64,000 bases of DNA from UBA4416 sp040386075 (GCA_040386075.1 JAZKGE010000015.1:62001-126000); one strand, 5' to 3'. Counted from the stretch's first letter, positions 11,801 to 19,363 are shown. Numbers and translations: made by a program. The notes: a model not told the origin generated them from the sequence alone.

Positions 11801-12524
11801 AAATACAACCATACCTTGTGGTTCGCCTTCAGTAACTATAGGAGCAAATGCCAGTAACGTATCATACAGTTGGTCAACATCAAACGGAACAATTTTATCG
11901 GGACCAGGATCATCTTCTCCTATTGCAGGTTCGGCTGGAGATTATGTTGTAACGGTTACCGATAATACAAACGGCTGTACAAATACGGCTACTGTTACTG
12001 TAACATCTGTAGCTGTAACAGCAGCGTTTACTGCTAATCCAACTTCAGGTTCGGCTCCTTTATTAGTAAACTTTACAAACCAAACTCCGGGAACAGGGAA
12101 TGTTTATTCCTGGAATTTTGGTGATGATAATAACAACACATCAGCATTAACAAACCCTGATCACACTTATAATACTGTAGGAGATTATATTGTAACTCTG
12201 GTAGTAACTAATGGAGGAGGATGTTCTGCAACTGCGACAATAGCAATTAATGTGTACGAAAATTCATCTATTATAGTTCCTAACGTGTTTACGCCAAACG
12301 GTGACGGAAAAAATGATGTATTCAGAATTACAACAACTGGTATGAAAGATCTGAATTGTGATATTTTTAACCGTTGGGGAACAAAAGTGGCTACTATTTC
12401 AGGCGTAAATGGCTCATGGGACGGAAGTAATGTAAATGATGGAACTTTCTTCTATATATTAACTGCTACAGGCATGGACGGCACTGATTATAAGCAACAG
12501 GGTTATATAAATGTCTTTAAATAA
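5811..12524 (+). CDS. Giant repeat-rich cell-surface adhesin with T9SS type B sorting domain
   Basis: A 2237-residue exported protein. The signal peptide (about residues 1-24, ending SIAQ) is followed by two PPC-like beta domains (about 25-160 and 165-300, each with a WYSF motif), a Cys/Gly-rich domain (about 300-525), then about 17 Ig-like beta repeats of 75-83 residues (about 620-2060). The repeats fall into subtypes with signatures NYTWTAPAGGS, TYQWSGPGFSG, TGVSAGTNQTLTC and SSTALVIDCNNA. A PKD domain (about 2066-2148, with SWNFGDDNNN) precedes the C-terminal gliding-motility-associated (CHU_C, type B) domain from about 2155 with NVFTPNGDGKNDVF and DGTFFYI. Known proteins of this plan, such as SprB, are secreted by the type IX system and act in adhesion or gliding. 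Composition is dominated by Thr, Ser, Ala and Gly. A perfect terminator follows the stop. Confidence 0.93.
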   Translation: MKKNLFRNAVIAVFTLFSFISIAQPANDLCANATPLTLGNPCVNGTVVGANDNITSVAGCQAGGGVNQHLDVWYSFVATGNQFAATFTSAAPFTGNIEFLLVSGACGAQSIISSSCAASPLTVNVPGLTIGTTYYVIISKQGSGTAGPFTICNYNTTTSACTVNDDCFTAQNIVLNAVGAASVCTPGCNTGAAAGLDFAGNNCEDMLNPTVWYSFTTGATAASININLTSATMTNPEYTIFSNTSLCFGPYTILNCLEGTGGSAITTSLVVAPNTTYYIAVSDATADQGNFNLCIAQNPDNSACNTNNNLVVSATSMGSPLVGPYKPGEVVSFCYTITDWQMINCNYLGAVVPVFGDCWAASSFNAQGMPVSITTPLNVNGIIQTSAGGPQNPCAGTAAGSWVWFPAGAAQYNVAGGSLPVGAAMGAGWYFLSSYNPATGLCTGDPTDPDFTYGDGNYPNCGPNTFDYTLCFNLTAGAAGNCGTGFTDCGVSFKTYADGEFGAWNSIGCTADITTVTSATFECCAPPNVTSANTATVCSGNTVSIALTSSVTSTYSWIATDNTNVTGESTTAQTTSTLSNTLVNATAFAQTVIYTITPTSTTGCLGIPQTVTVTVDPLPTTVASTTGTLTCSVSSVTLNSTVAGINYTWTAPAGGSVGSANTQSTTASGVAGTYTLVAQNAAGCTYSTTTAVTQNTTAPAPTASNSTTLTCSNATVALTGGPASGVTYQWSGPGFSGSTTSQNATATAAGTYTLLVTSTTNGCTGTATTTVIQNTTAPAPTASNTTTLSCTTTTATLTGGPASGVTYQWSGPGFSGSTTSQNATATAVGTYTLLVTSTTNGCTGSATTAVTQNITPPAPTASNSTTLTCTTTTAALTGGPTSGVTYQWSGAGFSGSTTSQNAIATAPGTYTLLVTSTTNSCTATATTVVSQNTLAPTTVASTTGTLTCSTTTVALNSTLAGMNYTWTAPAGGSVTSANTQSTTVSGTAGTYTIRVVNPANGCSFTTTTSVIQNTIAPITVASTTGTLTCTVSVVSLNSTLAGMNYTWTAPAGGSVASANAQSTSASGAPGTYSLTVVNSANGCTYSTTTSVTQNTLAPTGVSAGTNQTLTCASASVTLTGSVATPTNATVNWTGASVCGSTSSLATSACGAGVYTITATSPSNGCTATSTVQVFPSAGAPAVSNNPVTNTITCTNTLVTVSISTTVTPVNITWAGTGISSGNGTATITVNQGGTFSYTVLNTSNGCSTANNQAVATNTAVPTSVANTTGTLTCSTTTVALNTSLSGMNYTWTAPAGGSVASTNTQSTTASGTAGTYTVRVVNPVNGCSYITTTTVTQNTVVPTTTASTTGTLTCTTSTVSLSSTLSGMNYTWTAPAGGSVTTANTQNTNATDVVAGIYSLTVLNPANGCAYSTTTSVTQNTVAPTGVSAGTNQTLTCASTSVALNASVTTPTNALLDWGTSVCGAQTTAATAACAAGVFTLTATDPSNGCIATSTVEVFPNAGAPTATISSTALVIDCNNASQSVTVTSTPNTDVTYTWNNTPSTVSTDGSVASFTTPNAYICTVTNTLSNCSTPIQVVVTTNTTVPTTTASASGMLTCVTTTVDLTSTLAGMNYTWTAPSGGSVTSANTQSTTASGAGDYTLTVTDPSNGCSYTTSLTVTQNTIAPTGVSAGSNQTLTCGSTSVTLSGSITTPTNATIGWTGVSVCGTATSLSSAACAAGVYTLTATDPSNGCVSTSTVDIAPNAGAPTVTISSTALVIDCNNATQSVTVTSTPNTDVTYTWNTPPATVSVNGDIATFNSPNTYICTVTNTLSNCSTPVQVIVTTNTTVPAISITGAQTLTCAAPTAVISTTVIPSTGITYTWTGTVVSGQGTGTITVNAADDYSVTVTAANGCTNTASSQIIPGVNVPTATIVATSSNSIITCQNSTVTLGANVAPTGTYSYTWSPSGNTGSATEMATTAGVYNVIVLNTATGCTATATAFTVTGNTTPPTVTTSNTTIPCGSPSVTIGANASNVSYSWSTSNGTILSGPGSSSPIAGSAGDYVVTVTDNTNGCTNTATVTVTSVAVTAAFTANPTSGSAPLLVNFTNQTPGTGNVYSWNFGDDNNNTSALTNPDHTYNTVGDYIVTLVVTNGGGCSATATIAINVYENSSIIVPNVFTPNGDGKNDVFRITTTGMKDLNCDIFNRWGTKVATISGVNGSWDGSNVNDGTFFYILTATGMDGTDYKQQGYINVFK
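7668..11300 (+). repeat. Tandem approx. 225-250 bp coding repeats of the adhesin
   Basis: Direct repeats inside the adhesin gene, spaced about 240 bp. By encoded motif the order is A (7668), B B B (about 7905-8610), A A (about 8622-9100), C (about 9100), a divergent unit (about 9345), A A (about 9590-10080), C (about 10080), D (about 10322), A (about 10570), C (about 10810), D (about 11050). The three B units are very similar at DNA level, which suggests recent duplication or gene conversion. Confidence 0.85.
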
Positions 12525-12543
12525 TCATAAGTTCATAGATTTT

Positions 12544-12574
12544 AAACCCCCTTGTAATTTTTACAAGGGGGTTT
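12544..12574 (+). terminator. Strong intrinsic terminator after the adhesin
   Basis: A perfect 14-bp stem (12544-12557 pairing with 12561-12574) with a 3-nt loop, including five G:C pairs in a row and ending in a T run. It lies 20 bp after the adhesin stop and would separate the adhesin operon from ruvC. Confidence 0.9.
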
Positions 12575-12580
12575 TTGTTT

Positions 12581-12588
12581 TACATTTG
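12581..12588 (+). promoter_or_regulatory. Candidate -7 promoter box for ruvC
   Basis: TACATTTG matches the Bacteroidota -7 consensus TAnnTTTG and lies just after the terminator and 18 bp before the ruvC start. No convincing -33 TTG is seen at the usual spacing. Confidence 0.45.
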
Positions 12589-12605
12589 TACCTTAAAATA
12601 TTAAA

Positions 12606-13166
12606 TTGGCAATTAACGATAGGATCATATTAGGAATTGACCCGGGGACTTTAGTAATGGGTTATGGATTAGTTCATATTCAAAATAATAAGTTGTCTTT
12701 AATTGCTTTAGGAGTTATTAAGCTCGATAAATTTGATGAACATTCGGATAGATTAAAAAAAATATTTGAGCGTGTGATAGGTTTAATTGATGAATATAAA
12801 CCTGATGAATTAGCGATTGAAGCGCCCTTTTTTGGAAAGAATGTTCAGTCGATGTTAAAGTTGGGAAGAGCTCAGGGAGTAGCCATCGCCGCTGCATTAT
12901 CAAAAAATATCCCAATGACAGAATACTCACCAAAAAAAATAAAAATGAGTATCACCGGAAATGGAAATGCTTCAAAAGAACAAGTTGCAGCTATGCTCGA
13001 AAACCTGTTGAACTTTAAAAATGATGACAAGTATATGGATGCCACTGATGCATTGGGGGCAGCCGTATGCCATTACTTTCAAAATAAAGCCACATCAACA
13101 GGTGTAAAAAAATCTTATTCGGGTTGGGATGCCTTCATCAAAGACAATCCTAAAAGAAAAGCCTAA
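12606..13166 (+). CDS. ruvC: Holliday junction resolvase RuvC
   Basis: A 186-residue endodeoxyribonuclease that resolves Holliday junctions made during recombination, working with RuvAB. The RNase H-like fold carries the four acidic catalytic residues: D12 in GIDPG, E72 in AIEAPFF, and D145 and D148 in the C-terminal DATDALGAAVCH stretch. Length is close to the usual 160-190. The start is TTG at 12606, chosen because it sits right before the conserved IILGIDPG strand and no ATG is available. The gene lies between a strong terminator and cdd, and is probably transcribed from the TACATTTG box just upstream. Confidence 0.95.
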   Translation: MAINDRIILGIDPGTLVMGYGLVHIQNNKLSLIALGVIKLDKFDEHSDRLKKIFERVIGLIDEYKPDELAIEAPFFGKNVQSMLKLGRAQGVAIAAALSKNIPMTEYSPKKIKMSITGNGNASKEQVAAMLENLLNFKNDDKYMDATDALGAAVCHYFQNKATSTGVKKSYSGWDAFIKDNPKRKA

Positions 13167-13170
13167 AAGA

Positions 13171-13201
13171 TTGATGCACTTGGTTTTCTTTCTTACCTTT
13201 C
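13171..13201 (+). promoter_or_regulatory. Candidate promoter for cdd
   Basis: A TTG at 13171-13173 is followed 20 bp later by TACCTTTC (13194-13201), one base off the Bacteroidota -7 consensus, 19 bp before the cdd start. Confidence 0.4.
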
Positions 13202-13220
13202 TTTTTTATTAAATTGACTT

Positions 13221-13718
13221 ATGGCAAAATCTAAAATTTCCAAATTATCTATACTAACTGAGTTTGACGTTTATAATTCATCTAAAGATCTGGATAAAAA
13301 GGATGCAGGATTGCTGTTGGAGGCTCAAAAAATGGTAAAAACGGCCCATGCTCCTTATTCAAATTTTCACGTTGGCGCTGCTGTTTTATTGGAAAACGGT
13401 AAGATCGTAACAGGAAACAATCAGGAAAACGCGGCTTATCCAAGCGGTTTGTGTGCTGAAAGGGTCGCCATTTTCTATGCTTCAGCACAGTACCCAAACG
13501 TGGCTGTAAAAGCTATTGCTGTTGCTGTAAAATCTAAAAATGTGGTTGTTAGTGAGCCATTATCCCCGTGTGGAGGCTGTAGGCAGGTAATTGCCGAGTA
13601 TGAAAATAAATCCGGGAAACCAATCAGGATCATTATGTCGGGCGAAAAGGGGCAGATTTATATCGCTAAAAGCATCGAAAGTTTGTTGCCCTTAATGTTT
13701 AGTAAAAAGTATCTATAA
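13221..13718 (+). CDS. cdd: Cytidine deaminase
   Basis: A zinc-dependent enzyme that hydrolyses cytidine or deoxycytidine to uridine in pyrimidine salvage. The 165-residue protein has the substrate-binding SNFHVGAAV strand (about 47-55), the CAE motif with zinc ligand C78 and catalytic E80, and PCGGC with zinc ligands C117 and C120, which is the homotetrameric short-form pattern. It is about 30 residues longer at the N-terminus than the shortest bacterial enzymes, which is common in Bacteroidota. It starts at ATG 13221, 54 bp after ruvC, and is followed by pdhA. Confidence 0.95.
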   Translation: MAKSKISKLSILTEFDVYNSSKDLDKKDAGLLLEAQKMVKTAHAPYSNFHVGAAVLLENGKIVTGNNQENAAYPSGLCAERVAIFYASAQYPNVAVKAIAVAVKSKNVVVSEPLSPCGGCRQVIAEYENKSGKPIRIIMSGEKGQIYIAKSIESLLPLMFSKKYL

Positions 13719-13758
13719 TTGGGCTTTATTTAGGCCTTTTCTATTAAACAAATTCTCT

Positions 13759-13766
13759 TATTTTTG
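13759..13766 (+). promoter_or_regulatory. Candidate -7 promoter box for pdhA
   Basis: TATTTTTG matches TAnnTTTG and lies 23 bp before the pdhA ATG. No clear -33 element is seen. Confidence 0.5.
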
Positions 13767-13789
13767 TACCTTATTAAATTGTAATTTCT

Positions 13790-14800
13790 ATGGCTAAAAC
13801 AGCTGAAAAAAAGAGCAAATTTTCAAAAGAACAATACCTTAAATGGTACGAGTCGATGTTATTGATGCGTAAGTTTGAAGAAAAGACCGGACAGGTATAT
13901 GTTCAACAAAAGATCAAAGGCTTTTGTCATTTATATATTGGCCAGGAGGCTATTGTAGCCGGCACTGTAAGTGCTACCAAAAAAGAGGATAAACACATTA
14001 CTGCCTACCGTTGCCATGCACATGGTATTGGTTTGGGAATGCATCCAAAATACATCATGGCCGAAATGTATGCAAAGATTACGGGTTGTTGTAAAGGAAA
14101 AGGTGGTTCGATGCATATATTTAGTAAAGAGCATAATTTTGTTGGCGGACATGGTATTGTTGGAGGTCAGATCCCTTTAGGTGCAGGCATTGCCTTTGCT
14201 GATAAGTATGCCGGTAACGACAACGTATGTGTTTGCTCGATGGGTGACGGAGCTGTCCGTCAGGGAGCATTACACGAAGCGTTTAATATGGCCATGACCT
14301 GGAAATTGCCGGTTATTTTTATTGTAGAAAATAATATGTATGCCATGGGAACTTCTGTTGAGCGTACCAGTAATGTTCATGACCTTTGGAAATTAGGATT
14401 AGCATATGACATGCCGTCTAAACCGGTTGATGGTTTAAATGTTGAAGCAGTTCATGAAGCTATGGAAGAAGCTGTAGCAAGAGCTCGCAGAGGTGACGGG
14501 CCAACGTTTTTAGAAATGAAAACCTACCGTTACAAAGGTCACTCGATGAGTGATGCGCAAACTTACAGAACAAAAGATGAGGTAAAAGAATATCAAACAC
14601 AGGATCCTATTCAGAAAGTAGTAGAAACATTAATGGCTAACAATTGGATCAGCGAAGCAGGAATTGAAGAAGTAGAGGCTAGAGTAAAAGCGTTGGTTGA
14701 TGAATCAGTTCAATTTGCAGAAGAAAGTCCTTATCCTGAACCGGATGAATTGTACAAAGATGTATATGCGGAACCAAATTACCCTTACATTCAAGAATAA
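13790..14800 (+). CDS. pdhA: Pyruvate dehydrogenase E1 component, alpha subunit
   Basis: The alpha chain of the ThDP-dependent E1 that decarboxylates pyruvate and acetylates the E2 lipoyl group. The 336-residue protein has the RKFEEKTGQVY start, GHHIG-class RCHAHGIG (about 74-81), the ThDP/Mg motif running from GDG (152-154) to NN (181-182), and the regulatory-loop region YRYKGHSMSD near 245. It is immediately followed by the E2 gene. The E1 beta gene (pdhB), usually adjacent in the heterodimeric type, is absent here and must be elsewhere. Substrate preference for pyruvate over branched-chain oxo-acids is inferred from the E2 neighbour and the close fit to Bacteroidota PdhA. Confidence 0.93.
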   Translation: MAKTAEKKSKFSKEQYLKWYESMLLMRKFEEKTGQVYVQQKIKGFCHLYIGQEAIVAGTVSATKKEDKHITAYRCHAHGIGLGMHPKYIMAEMYAKITGCCKGKGGSMHIFSKEHNFVGGHGIVGGQIPLGAGIAFADKYAGNDNVCVCSMGDGAVRQGALHEAFNMAMTWKLPVIFIVENNMYAMGTSVERTSNVHDLWKLGLAYDMPSKPVDGLNVEAVHEAMEEAVARARRGDGPTFLEMKTYRYKGHSMSDAQTYRTKDEVKEYQTQDPIQKVVETLMANNWISEAGIEEVEARVKALVDESVQFAEESPYPEPDELYKDVYAEPNYPYIQE

Positions 14801-14846
14801 TTTTTAGTTAAATAAATATTAGAACTCAATACAAAACTTACAATCA

Positions 14847-16460
14847 ATGGCTGAAGTAGTAAGAATGCCCAAATTAAGTGATACGATGACAGATGGTGTA
14901 ATAGCCAAATGGCATAAAAAAGTTGGGGATAAAGTTAAAAGTGGTGAATTGCTGGCTGATATCGAAACAGATAAAGCAACTATGGAATTCGAGTCTTTTC
15001 AGGATGGCATGTTATTACATATTGGCGTTCAGGAAAAACAAGCTGTGCCTGTTGATTCTATCATAGCTATTTTAGGAAAAGAAGGTGAAGATATTTCAGC
15101 ATTGTTGTCAGGTAAGGAAGAAAAGAAATCAGCTGCCCCTGAACAAAAGTCGGAAAATAAAGAGCAGCAACCTGTAGCAGAAAAAACCGAAGCAAAAGCA
15201 GAAATGCCTGCGGGAGTTGAAGTAGTTCGTATGCCTAAATTAAGTGATACGATGACAGATGGTGTGATCGAAAAATGGCATAAAAAAGTTGGCGATAAAG
15301 TAAAGAGCGGAGAATTACTGGCTGATATTGCAACCGATAAAGCCACTATGGAATTTGAATCATTCCAGGATGGCGTTTTATTGCATATAGGTGTTCAGGA
15401 AAAACAAAGCGTACCGGTTGATGCGATCATAGCTATTTTAGGAAAAGGCGGTGAAGATGTGAATGCTATCTTAGCTGCGGCAAATAGCGGAGGAAGCAAA
15501 CAAGCAACCAGCGATAAAAAAACAGAAACAACTTCTACTCCAACGAACGAAGAAAAACAAAGCACACCTTCAACAGAAAAATCTTCTGAAAAATCTTTTG
15601 ATGGAAGAATAAAAGCATCTCCTTTAGCAAAAGCTTTAGCAAAAGAAAAAGGAATTGATATTTCAAAAGTAACAGGAACCGGAGATAACGGACGTGTTAC
15701 CAAATCGGATATCGAAAACTATAAACCACAGCAACAAGCTGCGGCCAAATCTGCCGGCAGTTCATTTGTTCCGGGTGTAGAAGGATTTACAGATGAGCCG
15801 GCTTCTCAAATGCGTAAAGTTATTGCTAAACGGTTATTGGAAAGCACCAACGGAGCGCCTGCGTTTTATTTAACTATTGAAGTAGATATGGATAATGCCA
15901 TTGCATCGCGTAATGCTATAAATGCCATCCCTGATACAAAAGTTTCCTTCAACGACTTAGTTATAAAAGCTTGTGCAGCGGCATTGCGTAAACATCCTAA
16001 AGTAAATTCAAGCTGGCTGGCAGATACCATCAGAACATATTCTCATATTCATATCGGAGTTGCAGTTGCAGTTGACGATGGATTATTGGTTCCTGTTGTT
16101 CGTTTTGCCGATCAAAAAACACTATCTCAAATTTCAGCTGAGGTTAAAGACCTAGGTAAGCGTGCTAAAGATAAAAAATTACAACCGGCAGACTGGGCTG
16201 GAAATACATTCACGGTTTCTAATTTAGGTATGTTTGGTATTGATGAATTTACATCTATCATCAACACGCCTGAATCATGTATCTTATCAGTAGGAGCTAT
16301 TAAACAGGTTCCTGTAGTTAAAAACGGACAGATCATTCCGGGAAATGTTATGAAAGTTACTTTGGCCTGCGACCACAGAACGGTTGATGGTGCCACAGGA
16401 GCTGCATTCCTGCAAACATTAAGGATTTATTTAGAAAATCCGGTAACGATACTTGCCTAA
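14847..16460 (+). CDS. pdhC: Pyruvate dehydrogenase E2, dihydrolipoamide acetyltransferase with two lipoyl domains
   Basis: The core of the pyruvate dehydrogenase complex, passing the acetyl group from lipoyl-lysine to CoA. Two nearly identical lipoyl domains (about 1-80 and 124-202) carry the lipoylated lysines K43 and K165 in TDKATM. Ala/Pro/Glu/Lys/Ser linkers, a peripheral-subunit-binding domain (about 255-292, SPLAKALAKEKGID) and the catalytic acyltransferase domain follow, with DHRTVDG at 509-515 (catalytic H510). It lies 46 bp after pdhA. The two lipoyl domains are also close at DNA level, pointing to internal duplication or gene conversion. Confidence 0.95.
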   Translation: MAEVVRMPKLSDTMTDGVIAKWHKKVGDKVKSGELLADIETDKATMEFESFQDGMLLHIGVQEKQAVPVDSIIAILGKEGEDISALLSGKEEKKSAAPEQKSENKEQQPVAEKTEAKAEMPAGVEVVRMPKLSDTMTDGVIEKWHKKVGDKVKSGELLADIATDKATMEFESFQDGVLLHIGVQEKQSVPVDAIIAILGKGGEDVNAILAAANSGGSKQATSDKKTETTSTPTNEEKQSTPSTEKSSEKSFDGRIKASPLAKALAKEKGIDISKVTGTGDNGRVTKSDIENYKPQQQAAAKSAGSSFVPGVEGFTDEPASQMRKVIAKRLLESTNGAPAFYLTIEVDMDNAIASRNAINAIPDTKVSFNDLVIKACAAALRKHPKVNSSWLADTIRTYSHIHIGVAVAVDDGLLVPVVRFADQKTLSQISAEVKDLGKRAKDKKLQPADWAGNTFTVSNLGMFGIDEFTSIINTPESCILSVGAIKQVPVVKNGQIIPGNVMKVTLACDHRTVDGATGAAFLQTLRIYLENPVTILA

Positions 16461-16505
16461 TATTGAATTAAAATTAGTAGATGTGACCTCTAAACTTAGA
16501 ACTAA

Positions 16506-17276
16506 ATGAAATACCTGCTTTTATTTAGTACTGTGATTTTATTATTTAGCTCATGTATACAAACACGTACATTTTCAACACATAATCAAAAACTTGACGA
16601 GTTTAACAAGCCAGATTATATAGGAACTTTTGCTTCGATTTATTATGTAGATGCCAATAAAAAAGTAAATATAGAACCTCTTCAAACATTAACTTCAATT
16701 TACAAAAATGACTCTATAATTAGAAAGAGGGTAAAAAAAACCAATTTTACAAATCAAAAATTCGACACATTAACATCAAAAAGAATTAATTCTGCTATTT
16801 TTTCTATTTTAAATTATACAAAATCCAACGAAAAGATAAAAGGGTACACTGCACCTGATGTTTTTGATGAAATAGGAAAAACTACAACATCAAATTTTAA
16901 TCTTTATTTTATTTCAGTTGGGTTTACAAAAGATACTAATTTAGCAAAAGAAGAGGCCATATTAAAAGGTGAAACTATTGCTTTAAACCTTTTGTCGGGG
17001 TTTGCTTTTGGTATGAGCGGTGTTTTGATTGTTAATGAGATCAGTAAAAATGGAGCTGACGCCAAAGCCAAGTATGTGATGAGTGATAGCAGTATAGATT
17101 TTAAAGGCGCTTTTGATGGAAAACAAGGACTGAAAGGATTTGTTGTTGTATATGATAAAAGTAAAAAAGAAATCTGCTATATTAGAGAACAATTTTTCAC
17201 TTCTGATCAAAGCCCTTTAAATTTAAATTCAGTAAGAAAACAAATAAAGAACGCATTTAAGGAAACATATTTTTAA
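16506..17276 (+). CDS. Lipoprotein of unknown function
   Basis: A 256-residue protein with a lipoprotein signal peptide (lipobox LFSSC, lipidated C17). The mature part is Lys/Asn/Ser-rich. A Gly/Ala hydrophobic stretch (about 160-180, LLSGFAFGMSG) could be a membrane-inserting or glycine-zipper-like segment. I recognise no family. It starts 46 bp after pdhC and ends 12 bp before the crotonase gene, so it may be co-transcribed with either. Confidence 0.8.
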   Translation: MKYLLLFSTVILLFSSCIQTRTFSTHNQKLDEFNKPDYIGTFASIYYVDANKKVNIEPLQTLTSIYKNDSIIRKRVKKTNFTNQKFDTLTSKRINSAIFSILNYTKSNEKIKGYTAPDVFDEIGKTTTSNFNLYFISVGFTKDTNLAKEEAILKGETIALNLLSGFAFGMSGVLIVNEISKNGADAKAKYVMSDSSIDFKGAFDGKQGLKGFVVVYDKSKKEICYIREQFFTSDQSPLNLNSVRKQIKNAFKETYF

Positions 17277-17288
17277 ATAAAAATTAAA

Positions 17289-18047
17289 ATGGAAGGAACA
17301 ATTAAATCGACAGTTGAAAACGGGATAGGAACAATTACTTTTTTTCATCCACAAAGTAATTCTATGCCGGGAGTTCAGTTAAGAAACCTGGCAACGGAAA
17401 TTGAAAAATTAGGAAAAGATGATAATGCTAAAGTTATTGTATTGCAAAGTGAAGGAGAAAAAGCATTTTGTGCAGGTGCAAGTTTTGACGAGTTAATTTC
17501 GATCAAAGATATTGATACCGGCTTAAAATTCTTCTCAGGTTTCGCGATGGTGATCAACGCTATGCGTAAAGCCCCTAAATTTATTATTGCCCGTGTACAA
17601 GGTAAAGCTGTTGGCGGTGGAGTAGGAATTGCATCAAGTGCTGATTATACATTTGCTGTAAACGATGCATCTATTAAATTATCTGAATTAGCAGTAGGTA
17701 TTGGTCCGTTTGTAGTTGGTCCGGCAGTTGAGCGAAAAGTAGGAACTTCTGCTTTTTGTCAGTTAACTATCAATGCTACCGAATGGCAAACAGCTCAATG
17801 GGCTAAAGAAAAAGGTTTATATGCTGAGGTTTTTGATACCGCAGCTGAAATGGATAAAGGTATTGAAGTACTAGCAGGAAAACTAGCTACCAGCAATCCG
17901 GAAGCTATGATGATGCTAAAGAAGATCATGTGGGAAGGCACTGAGAACTGGGATACTTTATTAATTGAAAGAGCGGGTATGAGCGGAACTTTAGTTCTAT
18001 CAGAATTTACCGTAAATGCTATCAATAAATTTAAAGCGAAAGCTTAA
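17289..18047 (+). CDS. Enoyl-CoA hydratase/isomerase family protein
   Basis: A 252-residue crotonase-fold enzyme acting on acyl-CoA. The oxyanion-hole segments are FCAGASFDEL (about 58-67) and GGGVGIASSADY (about 108-119), and the downstream SELAVGIGPF supplies one acidic residue of the usual pair. The second catalytic Glu of true hydratases (normally in a LTG-preceding helix) is not obvious in the SAFCQLTINA region, so it could be an isomerase or other crotonase. Substrate cannot be assigned. A hairpin terminator follows the stop. Confidence 0.85.
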   Translation: MEGTIKSTVENGIGTITFFHPQSNSMPGVQLRNLATEIEKLGKDDNAKVIVLQSEGEKAFCAGASFDELISIKDIDTGLKFFSGFAMVINAMRKAPKFIIARVQGKAVGGGVGIASSADYTFAVNDASIKLSELAVGIGPFVVGPAVERKVGTSAFCQLTINATEWQTAQWAKEKGLYAEVFDTAAEMDKGIEVLAGKLATSNPEAMMMLKKIMWEGTENWDTLLIERAGMSGTLVLSEFTVNAINKFKAKA

Positions 18048-18061
18048 TCAATAATTAATTT

Positions 18062-18081
18062 AATCCCGATCCGTCGGGATT
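18062..18081 (+). terminator. Intrinsic terminator after the crotonase gene
   Basis: AATCCCGA (18062-18069) pairs with TCGGGATT (18074-18081) over a TCCG loop, followed by a T-rich run. It lies 15 bp after the crotonase stop and just before the alpha/beta hydrolase gene. Confidence 0.7.
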
Positions 18082-18091
18082 TCTTATTTTT

Positions 18092-18772
18092 ATGAAATCG
18101 ATCATTCTTCTTCACGGAGCCATTGGCGCTAAAGATCAATTAGAAGCATTATCTGTTGAATTAAAGCAGCAAGGTTATACTGTGTATGTCTTGAGTTTTA
18201 GCGGGCATGGGCAAGTGTCTTTTAAAAATGCTTTTGGGATCGAACAATTTGCTAACGAATTGGAAGAATTCATTAATTCTAATAAGTTAGAAAAGCCAAC
18301 CGTGTTTGGTTACAGTATGGGTGGATATGTGGCTTTGTATCTGGCACATCAACAACGAGTATTAGTAGGAAATATCATTACACTCGGTACTAAATTTGAC
18401 TGGTTGCCGGAAATAGCGCAAAAAGAAATAAAAATGCTCGATTCTAAAACGATCATTGAGAAAGTACCAAAATTTGCCGAAGCTTTGCAAAAACGACATG
18501 GCAATGATTGGGAATTACTCTTGCAAAAAACAGCAGAGATGATGATCGGTTTAGGGAATACAAATCTTCTTAATGCTGAGGTTTTCTCTTCAATAGAAAA
18601 TAAAGTGCTGTTAGGTTTAGCAGATAAAGATACCATGGTTGGCTTAGAGGAAACTACGACTGTTTTTAAGCAACTAAAAAACGGTTCCATGTATATGTTA
18701 CCTAATACCAAACATCCTATTGAGACGGTAAGCGCGAGCTTATTGGCAAAGATCATAGTAGATTTCAATTAA
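18092..18772 (+). CDS. Alpha/beta hydrolase
   Basis: A 226-residue single-domain alpha/beta hydrolase. The HGAIGA oxyanion loop (about 8-13), nucleophile elbow GYSMGG (S75), an acid candidate in LADKD (D178 or D180) and a histidine candidate in NTKHP (H208) complete a plausible triad. No signal peptide, so cytoplasmic. Substrate unknown; the size and lid resemble the MenH/BioH-like group, but nothing nearby supports either pathway. Confidence 0.85.
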   Translation: MKSIILLHGAIGAKDQLEALSVELKQQGYTVYVLSFSGHGQVSFKNAFGIEQFANELEEFINSNKLEKPTVFGYSMGGYVALYLAHQQRVLVGNIITLGTKFDWLPEIAQKEIKMLDSKTIIEKVPKFAEALQKRHGNDWELLLQKTAEMMIGLGNTNLLNAEVFSSIENKVLLGLADKDTMVGLEETTTVFKQLKNGSMYMLPNTKHPIETVSASLLAKIIVDFN

Positions 18773-18835
18773 ACATGTTTCTTTTTTACAGGCATTTGTT
18801 TTGATATTATATAATCAAGATTAGATTTTGATTAT

Positions 18836-19363
18836 ATGAAAATGAAGCATCACATTCGCCTGTGGCTTTTGTTGGCCGGGTTGTACATAGCTATAACTTC
18901 TTCAGCTCAAAAAAACGTTTATATTTCCTTAAATAATGCAAAAGAAGTAGCTGTGCCACAAGAAAACTATATTTCTTCTGTTGATGCGGGTGCAGTTTTT
19001 GGAAAAGGACCCTGGTTTTTTGCTGGAGGCGGTATTAGTGTTATGAAAGTGTGGGGACCTGAATATAGTTCGGTCGGGGTTGGTTTAGGGCCTGATGTTC
19101 AAATTAATGTTTTGAAAAGAAGTAAATTCAAATTATTTTTAGAAGGGAAAGGACGTGTGATGTATTTATTTCCTGAGTATCCGGGAAACGAGCTTAATTA
19201 TGCGTTTTGGGGTGGTCCCAGTATTGAATTCCTTTTGTCTAAGAAATGTAATTTAAAATTAGGGCCATGTTATAACCATCTTTCAAACGCAAAAAGCCAC
19301 GAACAAAACTATAACAGAAGCCTTGATGGATTGGGAATTAATATCGGTTTTGCGTTTTATTAA
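18836..19363 (+). CDS. Small exported beta-rich protein
   Basis: A 175-residue protein with a signal peptide (about 1-26, ending TSSAQ). The mature part alternates short Gly-rich strands (GPWFFAGGGISVM, YSSVGVGLGPDV) and ends with IGFAFY, an aromatic C-terminus typical of outer-membrane beta-barrels, so it may be a small eight-stranded barrel. No family recognised. It faces the ureohydrolase gene convergently with an 11-bp gap. Confidence 0.7.
   Translation: MKMKHHIRLWLLLAGLYIAITSSAQKNVYISLNNAKEVAVPQENYISSVDAGAVFGKGPWFFAGGGISVMKVWGPEYSSVGVGLGPDVQINVLKRSKFKLFLEGKGRVMYLFPEYPGNELNYAFWGGPSIEFLLSKKCNLKLGPCYNHLSNAKSHEQNYNRSLDGLGINIGFAFY

Noticed and set aside
15029..15346. Long minus-strand frame opposite the E2 gene
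   Set aside because: Antisense shadow of the lipoyl-domain repeats; a matching shadow appears opposite the second domain.
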